Origin: Candidatus Blackburnbacteria bacterium
GTDB lineage: Bacteria; Patescibacteriota; Microgenomatia; UBA8517; UBA10165
Assembly: GCA_016183565.1 (NCBI GenBank)
Contig: JACPEJ010000001.1
Location: forward strand, 1-48,195
Direction of reading: 5' to 3'
Length of the DNA: 48,195 bases
Part shown: piece by piece, positions 4,904 through 12,733 of the stretch
Layout: every line of letters starts with the position of its first letter
Numbering within the stretch: the first letter of the stretch is position 1
Translations under genes and position numbers: made by a program
The notes under the pieces: generated by a model
The model's database searches: none
What the model saw: only the letters and a program-made list of their open reading frames with translations
What the model was told of the DNA's origin: nothing

Positions 4904-7900
4904 ATGATAATTGATGCAAACGGCAACGTCGGCATCGGGACGACGGGACCGGGGTATAAATTGGATGTGGCAGGAGGAGCTAATCTTTCCTCGGGCAATG
5001 CCTACTACATCAACGGGGCTTCAGTTCTTAATGCCACGACTTTAGGATCAGGGGTTGTTAGCTCTTCCCTAACCAGTGTGGGAATCATCACCACCGGTAC
5101 CTGGAACGCCACCGTAGTTGGAGCAACCTACGGCGGCACCGGCCAGAATGCGGTTACCGCCGGTGATATTCTTTATGGTTCCGCCGCCAATACCTGGTCA
5201 AGATTAGCTGATGTGGCCACCGGCAATGCTTTAATCTCCGGCGGAGTAGGTGTGGCTCCCAGTTGGGGTAAGGTAGTTTTAGGGACACATACCAGCGGTA
5301 ATTATGTCTCCTCAATTACCGGTACCGCCAACCAAATTACTGCCTCTGCCGCCACCGGTGATGTTACCCTTTCCATCCCCTCGGATTTCCGGGCTCCAGG
5401 CACGGTTAACGCCGTTTCTGGTCTTTACACCGGAGCTACGGCCGGTACCCTGCGCTTGGATTCCAGCGGCGCTCTTTCCAACATCACCAGTTTAACTCTT
5501 TCCGGAGCCATCAGCGGCGGCACCACCTACTCCGGCTCTGGCAATATCACTTCCACGGCCGGGGTGTTAACCATCAGTGGCACGGGGAATAGTTCAATAG
5601 CCGGCAACGTTGGCATCGGGACGACGGGGCCGGGGAAGAAATTAGATGTAGTCGGGGAAATTAGATCTTCCTCAACACTCACTGTTAGCGGTGGGGGTGC
5701 GACGATCACGGCGGGGAACTTGGGTATAGGTACTAGCCCCGTTGGGACAGCAGGACTATATATGAATGGTGCTATCACATCAGGGAGCACCACTCAATAC
5801 GGAATGTTCATTGATTCCTCTGCGAGCACTGGTGCAACAACTGCCATCTATGGCATGTACATGCGAGCAGGTGGAGCTGCGGGAACGTATACTACTGGCA
5901 ATGTCTACGGGATCTACGTCGCTACGCCTGCAAAAGGCGCGGGACAAACTGTCACTACAGCCTACGGCTCGTACATTCAAGCTCAGAGCGCTGGTAGCAC
6001 TAGTAACTACGGTATCTATGTCGCGGCTCCCTCGGGTGGCTCTGGCACTAATTCCGGTATCACCGTTGCTGGCGGTGGTATCGCCGTCACCGGTAACAGC
6101 ACGATTACGGGGACGCTAGGTGGGCTGACCGGGCTAACGGTGGCGAGTGGTGGGGCGGTGATGACGAACACGGCCGGAGGTGTCCCCACTGTTCTACAGT
6201 TAGAGAATGTAGGCAATATCGTCGACGACGGCGTCTCGTTAGACTTCCGACTCCGGGATAGTGGTAACAATATCGCTGACTATGTCAAGATTAGAGCAAT
6301 GATTGAAGATAGCACGGACGGCTCTGAGGACGGCTCTCTGAGGTTCCTGACCACCGTCGCAGGTACTAACGCCACCCGTATGACCATTGGGGCAGGCGGC
6401 AACGTCGGCATCGGGACGACAAGCCCTGGAGATAAGCTCGACGTCTGGGGAACAACAGACCAAGCCAGCAGAATCCGTGTCAAAGGGACAGGAACTGACT
6501 CCAACGTCGGCCTGGACCTCGCGAACGACGCCAGGTCCTGGCTGTTCCAGGTTAACGGCTGGGACTCCGACAAACTAGTTATCCATGATGCCACCGCGTC
6601 GCTGACGCGCATGACCTTTGATTCCAGCGGTAACGTCGGCATAGGAGCATCTCCGGGTACATCCGGAACCGACTTCGTAGAGATTAATACAACTTCTAAC
6701 ACAAATGCTCTATGGATTGAAGTAGATAACGGAGAAACTCAGACAGCTGCAAACATTGTAGCCCGCAGTCAAAGAGCCGCCAGCACCGCCTATAACTTCT
6801 TTAGCGCAGTTTCGGATTCAGATGGCACCCCTGATGTGGAATTCTATCTTAGGGGGGATGGCACAGGCCTGGCTGATGGGTCGTGGACAGGAGGCGGTGC
6901 AGACGTTGCCGAATGGACACCAACAAGATATGCTTCGGAACTTGAACCGGGAGATGTGCTTGTCACAGATGGTTCCTTTCACTCTCTGACAAAGAAATCT
7001 GAGGGAACCCCCTACGCAGCAGGTTTGATGGGTGTTGTTTCAACAAATCCAGGTCTTGTGGCAGGAGGAGGAGATGCAGAGAGTGAACACGGTAAGGAGG
7101 ATGTGTTGGTAGCGTTAGCCGGACGAGTACCTGTTAAGGTATCTACTGAGAATGGGCCGATTCTTCCGGGGGATGCTTTGACTTCATCTTCTATTCCTGG
7201 AGTTGCTATGAAGGCAACCCGGGCGGGACAAGTTGTGGGGAAGGCGCTGGAGAGCTTCGACTCCGCTCAGGGTGAGTCTTGCCCAGTTTCAGACCAACAA
7301 AAAACCGCCCTTTCGAGCGGCTCTTTGACGGATGTGCACTCCAATGAAGTGGCACCTGATCTGTCTGGTAAGACTATAACACAAACAGATACCAATGTCA
7401 ATAGTCCCTTTGGGGGTGTGGACCTGGGGGGAGTTGAACCCCCGCCACCCGATTTGACAGATCAGATGCCTCACCGGAGCAGGCCCACACCAAACCCAGT
7501 ATGTGGGAAAGTCATGACTTTTGTCAACGTAAGCTGGTACGACCCGGATGTGTACCTTACTTCAACTGGAGACATCCAGTTGAAGAATTCTCAATTTTCA
7601 ATTTTCAATTTTCAATCAAATTCCAATGCTTCAATGACCCAAACCCCCAACTCCCCCTACATTCCTCTATATTCCCTTAAAGATGCTGCTGGGAATTTGA
7701 TAAGCAGAATCGGAGTCTTTAGTGAAGCTGTTATTGGGAACCTCCAAGCTGGAATAATTAAGAGCTCGGAACTAATAAGCGACAACATCGTAACTCGTCA
7801 ACTCGAAACTCGAAACCTCGTTGTAAAAGAGGATCTCGTCTCACCGATTGTAAAGGCAGATACAGTCAAAGCCAGGAAGCTATTAAGCGATGAAGCTATG

Positions 7901-9367
7901 ATGCAAGAGGCGACGGTTTCGGCTTTGGCAGCGGAGACGATTACCTCTTCTTCCCCATCGGGGGATTTGACTGTGGATTTGTCTAATGAGTCCAATTGGT
8001 CTAATGGGTCTAATTTGGCCGAAACCAGTGGTTTCGGCAGGCTACTTTTGAAGGGCAATCTTGAGGTTAGTGGCCACACCCAAACGGAGACATTGGACGT
8101 GGCAAGTGATGCCTCGGTTTCCGGCACACTTTACGCAGACCGGATTAAGGCCAACCAGATTGACCTGCCCGCATCTGCGCTACGCGAAGCGTTGCAGGCG
8201 GGGGGCATTCAGGGTGTGTTTGAGGAGATGGTGGCTTCCCGATCAGCTTCCCAGAGTTTGGCGTTTGAGAGTGCAAGTTACGAGAACCAGACGGTTGTTG
8301 ATCGCTTGCGCAAAAGGCTTGAGGGACTAGATAATGCCATGAAGCAATGGAGCGATAAGGCTATGGAGCTATCGGGCCATGAAGCTATAGAGCAAACAGA
8401 AGCGGAAAAAATAGCATACAGCAATATCGAAAAGTTACTCGCTGATACAGCCTCGGGGTCTGCTACGCTGAGTTTTGCTGCGGAGACGGATTGGACCACC
8501 CTAGCTTCGCAAGGTGAGACCTTGCAAGGCTACGGTCTCAATTTGACCGGAGGTCTAAATGTCCTCGGGGACACTAATTTCTACGGGAATACGACTGTGC
8601 AGCGGCTTGTAGTAGCAAATTCGTCTAATTCGACCAATGGGACAAATTGGACTAATTTGGTTCTCGCTTCGGATTCTTTGTCAGTTGTCGGAGGGAAACT
8701 AAACTTACTTGGCTCAGAAGGAGTTGACATTATGGCCGGAACTCTTATTGTCGACGCACAAGGGAACGTTTCTGTAAACGGGAATCTTAATATTATCGGA
8801 CGTTTGACGGCTTCAACGATCGGAGCACAGGAAGGCGGAGATTTGACGCTCGATCTCGGAAGAACAAATTCGTCTAATTTGTCCAATGAGTCTAATTCGA
8901 CTAATTTGACCTCCGAATCCTCCGGATTCGGAGAGTTACTCGTCCGAGGAGTAAACGGAGAAACGGTTGCTTCAATTGATGCTTCGGGATCAGCCACGTT
9001 TAGGAAACTTGTTATTGCGGCAGGAACGAATGGGTCTAATGGGACTAATTTGACTAATGAGACTAATTTGGTCGCGTCGGACGCGACAAGTAACGCAACC
9101 GCGGGGAAGGGAGTTCTCCTTGCGGGAGAGACAATACTCACTCTCTACAACAAGAACGTAAGCGACAATACTTTGATCTACGTTACGCCAACAACCTCAA
9201 CCGGAAACCAGGTTTTGTATGTTAAGAGCAAGCTTGCCCATTCGGCATCCTTCGACTCCGCTCAGGGCACAAGCTCAGGGCAGGTCGGCCAATTTATAGT
9301 GGCGGTTGATAAACCCATCTCTCACGACGTCGAATTCAATTGGTGGATAATTGAGCTAAAGAATTAG
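4904..9367 (+). CDS. Giant surface protein, C-terminal part (continuation after frameshift)
   Basis: The coding frame is open from about 4811, upstream of the Met at 4904, and continues the previous frame's protein, so 4904 is probably not a real start. It contains many NVGIGTTxPGxKLDVxG repeats (residues ~10-600). A conserved head follows: GGADVAEWTPTRYASELEPG, then PGDALTSSSIPGVAMKATRAGQVVGKALE. Cassette 4 is inserted next, then VNVSWYDPDVYLTSTGD. A Thr/Asn/Ser-rich C-terminal half holds runs such as TNGSNGTNLTNETN and predicted beta units. In-frame insertions include SFDSAQGE/SFDSAQGT repeats and an AT-rich repeat (NSQFSIFNFQ). No membrane anchor is visible at the end (FNWWIIELKN). Surface location is inferred. 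Confidence 0.75.
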   Translation: MIIDANGNVGIGTTGPGYKLDVAGGANLSSGNAYYINGASVLNATTLGSGVVSSSLTSVGIITTGTWNATVVGATYGGTGQNAVTAGDILYGSAANTWSRLADVATGNALISGGVGVAPSWGKVVLGTHTSGNYVSSITGTANQITASAATGDVTLSIPSDFRAPGTVNAVSGLYTGATAGTLRLDSSGALSNITSLTLSGAISGGTTYSGSGNITSTAGVLTISGTGNSSIAGNVGIGTTGPGKKLDVVGEIRSSSTLTVSGGGATITAGNLGIGTSPVGTAGLYMNGAITSGSTTQYGMFIDSSASTGATTAIYGMYMRAGGAAGTYTTGNVYGIYVATPAKGAGQTVTTAYGSYIQAQSAGSTSNYGIYVAAPSGGSGTNSGITVAGGGIAVTGNSTITGTLGGLTGLTVASGGAVMTNTAGGVPTVLQLENVGNIVDDGVSLDFRLRDSGNNIADYVKIRAMIEDSTDGSEDGSLRFLTTVAGTNATRMTIGAGGNVGIGTTSPGDKLDVWGTTDQASRIRVKGTGTDSNVGLDLANDARSWLFQVNGWDSDKLVIHDATASLTRMTFDSSGNVGIGASPGTSGTDFVEINTTSNTNALWIEVDNGETQTAANIVARSQRAASTAYNFFSAVSDSDGTPDVEFYLRGDGTGLADGSWTGGGADVAEWTPTRYASELEPGDVLVTDGSFHSLTKKSEGTPYAAGLMGVVSTNPGLVAGGGDAESEHGKEDVLVALAGRVPVKVSTENGPILPGDALTSSSIPGVAMKATRAGQVVGKALESFDSAQGESCPVSDQQKTALSSGSLTDVHSNEVAPDLSGKTITQTDTNVNSPFGGVDLGGVEPPPPDLTDQMPHRSRPTPNPVCGKVMTFVNVSWYDPDVYLTSTGDIQLKNSQFSIFNFQSNSNASMTQTPNSPYIPLYSLKDAAGNLISRIGVFSEAVIGNLQAGIIKSSELISDNIVTRQLETRNLVVKEDLVSPIVKADTVKARKLLSDEAMMQEATVSALAAETITSSSPSGDLTVDLSNESNWSNGSNLAETSGFGRLLLKGNLEVSGHTQTETLDVASDASVSGTLYADRIKANQIDLPASALREALQAGGIQGVFEEMVASRSASQSLAFESASYENQTVVDRLRKRLEGLDNAMKQWSDKAMELSGHEAIEQTEAEKIAYSNIEKLLADTASGSATLSFAAETDWTTLASQGETLQGYGLNLTGGLNVLGDTNFYGNTTVQRLVVANSSNSTNGTNWTNLVLASDSLSVVGGKLNLLGSEGVDIMAGTLIVDAQGNVSVNGNLNIIGRLTASTIGAQEGGDLTLDLGRTNSSNLSNESNSTNLTSESSGFGELLVRGVNGETVASIDASGSATFRKLVIAAGTNGSNGTNLTNETNLVASDATSNATAGKGVLLAGETILTLYNKNVSDNTLIYVTPTTSTGNQVLYVKSKLAHSASFDSAQGTSSGQVGQFIVAVDKPISHDVEFNWWIIELKN
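7299..7320 (-). terminator. Intrinsic terminator of RNA cassette 4
   Basis: Minus strand CCGC/GCGG stem followed by TTTTTTGTTGG. It ends RNA B4. Confidence 0.75.
7299..7366 (-). ncRNA. RNA B4, small RNA with 5' complementarity to RNA A4
   Basis: About 68 nt. From nt 2 it contains GACAGATCAGGTGCC (minus strand, 7365-7351), complementary to 15 nt of A4 (7456-7470) with a single G.U wobble and no other mismatch. A CACT/AGTG hairpin and CATCCGTCAAAGA precede the terminator. The wobble preserves pairing, as expected if pairing is selected. Confidence 0.7.
7373..7401 (-). promoter_or_regulatory. Promoter of RNA B4
   Basis: Minus strand -35 TTGACA (7396-7401), 17-bp spacer, -10 TATAGT (7373-7378). 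Confidence 0.75.
7415..7491 (-). ncRNA. RNA A4, tRNA-like RNA in the surface-protein tail region
   Basis: 77 nt. Acceptor GGGCCTG/CAGGTCC with G3.U70 and A73, extended to 12 perfect pairs (GGTGT/ACACC outside). D-arm CTC-CGGT-GAG. Anticodon arm CTGAT-CTGTCAA-ATCGG, a clean 7-nt loop with GUC (Asp). T-arm GGGGG-TTCAACT-CCCCC. nt 22-36 pair with B4. This is the most tRNA-like of the four, yet the Asp anticodon is combined with the alanine-type G3.U70 acceptor. It is not inside an intein: it separates KALES from the conserved VNVSWYDPDVY segment of the surface protein. Confidence 0.75.
7498..7527 (-). promoter_or_regulatory. Promoter of RNA A4
   Basis: Minus strand -35 TTGACA (7522-7527), 18-bp spacer, -10 CATACT (7498-7503). 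The first base of A4 is 7 nt downstream. Confidence 0.65.
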
Positions 9368-9400
9368 ACTAATTAGACAAATTAGCCTGATTAGACCAAT

Positions 9401-9952
9401 ATGACTTATCCTACGAAACCCGGAGGTTACAAAAACTTGCTTGTCTACCAACAAGCCGTAGTTATCTTCGACCTTAATCATCTTTTTTGTGAGCGCTACG
9501 TAGACAAACGCTCAAGAACTTTCGACCAAATGATTCAGGCAGACAGATCCGGTAAGCAAAATATAGTCGAAGGCTCCTTAGAAAAAAGCTTGAAGATGAA
9601 TATTAAGCTAACCGGAGTTTCCCGAGCCTCATACGGAGAGCTTTTAGAAGATTACGAGGATTTCTTGCGAATAAGGAACCTAAAGCTTTGGGACAAAAAC
9701 GACCCCCGAGTCCTTGCGATACGCGCCACTCGCGTATCGCCAGATTCGTCAAATTGGACAAATTGGTCTAATTGGACTAATTCCCCGGAAAGCTTTGCTA
9801 ATTTGATGCTTACGCTTCTTTCGCGCGAGAACTATCTACTTGACCAAATGCTCCGCGCGCTTGAAGAAAAGTTCATTCGCGAAGGCGGATATTCGGAAAA
9901 CCTCTTTCGGAAACGCCTTGAACATCGCTCAAGGAACAAATTAGGCCAATGA
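9401..9952 (+). CDS. Four-helix-bundle (S23/suffix-domain type) protein
   Basis: 183 residues, mostly helical, with the family pattern KNLLVYQQAVVIFDL, SRTFDQMIQADRSGKQNIVEGS and a C-terminal helix RENYLLDQMLRALEEKF. Family members are small helical-bundle proteins related to 23S rRNA intervening-sequence proteins; their biochemical role is not established. A Trp/Asn/Ser insert, SSNWTNWSNWTNS, between helices 3 and 4 is encoded by a degenerate AATTGG repeat that also fills the flanking intergenic DNA and the end of the preceding surface gene. It follows that gene by 33 bp and may be cotranscribed. Confidence 0.8.
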   Translation: MTYPTKPGGYKNLLVYQQAVVIFDLNHLFCERYVDKRSRTFDQMIQADRSGKQNIVEGSLEKSLKMNIKLTGVSRASYGELLEDYEDFLRIRNLKLWDKNDPRVLAIRATRVSPDSSNWTNWSNWTNSPESFANLMLTLLSRENYLLDQMLRALEEKFIREGGYSENLFRKRLEHRSRNKLGQ

Positions 9953-9979
9953 GACTAATTGGGCTAATTAGTCAAATTT

Positions 9980-10060
9980 GGTGGACCTGGCGAGAATAAC
10001 AGTCAGCAGACTGGTATGGCTTACCTCGCCCTAAGGTTAATTTTATTATATCTGGCGAGG
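9980..10060. repeat. Structured spacer with GGCGAG/CTCGCC inverted repeat
   Basis: Between the four-helix-bundle gene and tRNA-Ala(CGC) there is a hairpin-forming stretch: GGCGAG...CTCGCC enclosing CAGTC/GACTG. It begins with GGTGGACCTGGC, which looks like a tRNA 3' acceptor remnant (compare the 3' end of RNA A1). No gene is seen here; it may be a tRNA-derived repeat. Confidence 0.4.
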
Positions 10061-10082
10061 AGCGCCATCGAACTCGTTGCGG

Positions 10083-10153
10083 TGGACTTGCCGGGAATTG
10101 AACCCGAAACTGTACAATGCGAATGTACCGGTATGCCGTTTACCTACAAGCCC
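10083..10153 (-). tRNA. tRNA-Ala(CGC)
   Basis: 71-nt cloverleaf. Acceptor GGGCTTG/CAAGTCC with G3.U70 and A73; U8-A9; D-arm GGTA-AACGGCA-TACC; anticodon arm GTACA-TTCGCAT-TGTAC (CGC); T-arm TCGGG-TTCAATT-CCCGG. CCA is not encoded. Unlike the cassette A RNAs it has a full D-loop and the acceptor pairing stops at 7 bp. Confidence 0.8.
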
Positions 10154-10206
10154 GCGCTATGGCAGGCGGGTGCGAATGCGGTGCATTACCACTGTGCTAC
10201 AGGCCC
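10154..10206 (-). pseudogene. 5' half of a tRNA abutting tRNA-Ala(CGC)
   Basis: Immediately upstream of the intact tRNA lies another 5' half: acceptor 5' strand GGGCCTG, TA, D-arm GCA...TGC, then CCGCATTCGCA, which repeats the CATTCGCA of the intact tRNA's anticodon loop. No matching 3' half follows; instead there is a CCCGC/GCGGG hairpin. This is probably a truncated duplicate, though an unusual leader is possible. Confidence 0.5.
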
Positions 10207-10210
10207 AGGA

Positions 10211-10310
10211 ACAGTTAAAAGTTCAAAATGCAAAATTAAAAGTTGAGGAGCGAGTAACTTCAAACTGAAAACTACAACTTTGCACTTTTAACTTTGAACT
10301 TTGAATTAAT
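10211..10310. repeat. AT-rich imperfect inverted repeat between two tRNA genes
   Basis: Arms of the form AAAAGTTCAAAATGCAAA and TTTGCACTTTTAACTTTGAA lie ~40 bp apart. The same AAAGTT/AACTTT-type sequence recurs at 15319-15430 and, as AATTTTC/GAAAATT, at 13808-13872. No coding potential is seen. Confidence 0.5.
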
Positions 10311-10315
10311 TTGGG

Positions 10316-10388
10316 TGGACCCGAGGGGAATTGAACCCCTTACCTCTTCTATGCCATAGAAGCGCTCTGCCAAGTGAGCTACGGGCCC
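10316..10388 (-). tRNA. tRNA-Ala(GGC)
   Basis: 73-nt canonical cloverleaf. Acceptor GGGCCCG/CGGGTCC with G3.U70 and A73; D-arm GCTC-ACTTGGCA-GAGC; anticodon arm CTTCT-ATGGCAT-AGAAG (GGC); T-arm AGGGG-TTCAATT-CCCCT. CCA is not encoded. Confidence 0.9.
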
Positions 10389-10445
10389 GTTAGTATCCTC
10401 TAAAATCCTCTATTATCCTTTAAGGGTGGATTGATTATATCAAAT

Positions 10446-12542
10446 CTACTTTGTTGGGGTGGGAGTTATTGTAGCCGGGGGCTCGGAATCTTGAGGCAGT
10501 TCAATTGGAGGCTCAACTATCGGGGATGGAGCCGGCTGAGGAGCCTGAAGTTGTGCTTCGGCAGGCTCAGCACTACCCTGCCCTTGTTGAGTTTTCTGTT
10601 GTTGGGCTTGTTGTGCTGCCGCTTCTTCTTGCAATTTCCTTTCTAATGGTTCAAGTTCTTTTCGGACAGTTTCGTAGTCTTGTGAGCCCGGAGAAACCAG
10701 ACCCAGGACAGCTCTTAGTTCTTGCGCCGCGCGTGCGGTCTTCCCTTGGTCGCGCAGTGTAACAGCCAGATTATAGTGAGCGTTTGCAAAATCATTCTTG
10801 GCAGCAACCGCAAGCTCAAAACTTTTTACAGCCTCTTCATAATCCTTCGCGCCATAGAAAATCCCTCCAAGATTAAGTCGGAGAGCGGGATTGGTTGGCT
10901 CAAGGGCAATTGCCTGCCGAAAGGCCGCAATTGCGAATTGATCAGCGCCTTGAGCAATACCCATTACGCTTCTGTAGATTTGAGCCAAGTTTGCCCATGA
11001 AGTTGAGATCCCCGGATCAAGAGCAACTGCTGCTTTTGCTTCGCCAATTGCCTGCTGGATAAGTTGAGATATATTGTTTCGATCTTGTTCCGCGATTTCT
11101 TTCTTCTCCTCTTGAGCTTTTTTAGAAACATTTGCTGCTATTGAGTTTGCTAAGGCTAAGTTTATTTGAGAATTTGTAACTCTGTAGTGGCTGGCGCGCG
11201 GGTTAAGTCTTACTACATCACGAAGGTTGTTGTAAGTTGCCAGCCCGTCATTTTTGGCAACATTCTCTAAGGCTTTTTTATAGTGTACTTCTGCAGCATA
11301 AACCGGTCGGCCAAAGTAAATAGTTGCGATAAGACCAACTATCGCAAGGAGAGCAAATAGTCCGGAGAGAATGTTTACACCTTCAGCTGGGGTCTTGTCA
11401 AATCCTTGGGAGGTAAACTGGAAGCGCAATTCTTTACCAGTCGAACGGGCAAGAAGACCCAGTAAAACGTAAAACGCAAAAAGTAAAACAAGGCTCGCGG
11501 GAACTAGGGCGAAGAGGATCAGTATAGAGTATAGAGAATATAGGATATTTTTATTCCCTGACTCCCCCAATTTCCCCGATCTCCCCAACCTCACGGCAGT
11601 TACTACCAACCAAAGGAATGCTACAAATCCTAATACACCGGCTACTGTAAAGATATCAAGATACCAGTTTGAGGAAACTCCAAACCTAAGGTTCCATACA
11701 TCAGAGGAGTTAAACTCCACCGGGCGGAACCTATTGAAAGCTTCAGCAAAGTTTCCAATACCAACTCCGAGCAATGGTTCGCGTTTTAAGGTCTCTAGGG
11801 CAATGCTCCAGCCGGTTGAGATGGGAAGGATTTTGGGCGAGGTGGGTTTCCCCGGCAATATGTGATAAGTCGTGGCAGCTATACCCAGGATAAGAAGAAT
11901 TAAGAATAATGAATTAAGAATTATGGAAAGAGGATTTTTTCTTGATTCATGCTTCTTGCTTCCTGATTCTAATACTTTCCCGATTGCCACTGGCAGAAGG
12001 GCTATAAAAAACGTTACGGCAGGCAGCAAACCACCAAGAGTATTAAAATTACCCTGAATCAGCCAAGCGGGAAGATTTAAGAATTTCAAAAGCCCAAAGA
12101 CACCCATACTACCCAAGAAAGCGATAAATGCCGCAACCGAAGCACCTGCAATTAAACTTCCTAACACTCCCCAATCTCCCTCACCTTCCTTACTTTCCCC
12201 TGTCTGCACTACTAAGAGATAAAGTAGGGTTGCACCTCCTATAAGCATTGCTGTTCCGGGGAAAACAAAAGCGTTCATCTTATTTGGTGTTGCGAAAAAT
12301 GCCGACGCTAATACTGCTGCCAGGAAAGCAAGAACAGGAAGATCAAAAGGAGTAATATGAAGTTTAAAATCTTCTTTTATAGATGCGAGTGCCCAAAGAA
12401 GAAAAGCAATTAGACTGCCGACAACAATTAGGGTCAGTTTGTTGAACTCAAAGAAGTCGGAAGTAGCAGGAATAAAGAAGAGAGGTAGTAAGAATACTAC
12501 TATTTTCAAGAACCACTTTTGAGCAGTTTGTAAAGAATTCAT
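10446..12542 (-). CDS. O-antigen-ligase-like (Wzy_C) membrane protein with C-terminal TPR repeats
   Basis: About 698 residues. The start is placed at MNSLQTAQ (12542), preceded by GGGGGAG, rather than the upstream in-frame codon. The first ~430 residues hold roughly ten hydrophobic segments, with the family-typical periplasmic-loop pattern PLLGVGIGNFAEAFNRFRP. The C-terminal part has TPR-like helices (YNLAVTLRDQGKTARAAQEL; LRLNLGGIFYGAKDYEEAVK) and a Gln/Pro-rich tail. Family members polymerise or ligate surface glycans at the membrane; the substrate here is unknown. Near-identical 26-bp sequences flank the gene (397-423 of the 10300s and 12632-12658). A TTCGGCAGGCTCAG repeat lies in the tail. 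Confidence 0.8.
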   Translation of the reverse strand: MNSLQTAQKWFLKIVVFLLPLFFIPATSDFFEFNKLTLIVVGSLIAFLLWALASIKEDFKLHITPFDLPVLAFLAAVLASAFFATPNKMNAFVFPGTAMLIGGATLLYLLVVQTGESKEGEGDWGVLGSLIAGASVAAFIAFLGSMGVFGLLKFLNLPAWLIQGNFNTLGGLLPAVTFFIALLPVAIGKVLESGSKKHESRKNPLSIILNSLFLILLILGIAATTYHILPGKPTSPKILPISTGWSIALETLKREPLLGVGIGNFAEAFNRFRPVEFNSSDVWNLRFGVSSNWYLDIFTVAGVLGFVAFLWLVVTAVRLGRSGKLGESGNKNILYSLYSILILFALVPASLVLLFAFYVLLGLLARSTGKELRFQFTSQGFDKTPAEGVNILSGLFALLAIVGLIATIYFGRPVYAAEVHYKKALENVAKNDGLATYNNLRDVVRLNPRASHYRVTNSQINLALANSIAANVSKKAQEEKKEIAEQDRNNISQLIQQAIGEAKAAVALDPGISTSWANLAQIYRSVMGIAQGADQFAIAAFRQAIALEPTNPALRLNLGGIFYGAKDYEEAVKSFELAVAAKNDFANAHYNLAVTLRDQGKTARAAQELRAVLGLVSPGSQDYETVRKELEPLERKLQEEAAAQQAQQQKTQQGQGSAEPAEAQLQAPQPAPSPIVEPPIELPQDSEPPATITPTPTK

Positions 12543-12733
12543 CGTCTCCCCCAAGACTATGATATAGATCCTTACACAGTGTGAAAAGATTGTCAAGAGC
12601 CACTTTGTAATTTTCAGTTTACAGGTACAATCTTCTAAAATCCTCTGTTATCATTTAAAGGAAACTAAAGGAGTCTAAGGGGTGTTATTTGAAAATTTCC
12701 TAATTTTGTGGTACAAAAAAGAACCAACCTACC

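Noticed and set aside
322-7491. Four ordinary tRNA genes on the minus strand
   Set aside because: D-arms are cut to 3-4 bp with ~4-nt loops, two have noncanonical T-loops, two lack a 7-nt anticodon loop, and the acceptor stems are extended to 10-12 bp. The true tRNAs in this window (Ala, Ala, Ile) do not show these features.
206-7527. Diversity-generating retroelement template/variable repeats
   Set aside because: The paired segments are inverted, only 14-16 nt, show no adenine-specific changes, and no reverse transcriptase or Avd gene is present.
10016-10246. 76-residue ORF with VDLPGIEPETV
   Set aside because: It is the antisense translation of tRNA-Ala(CGC); the peptide is a classic tRNA artefact.
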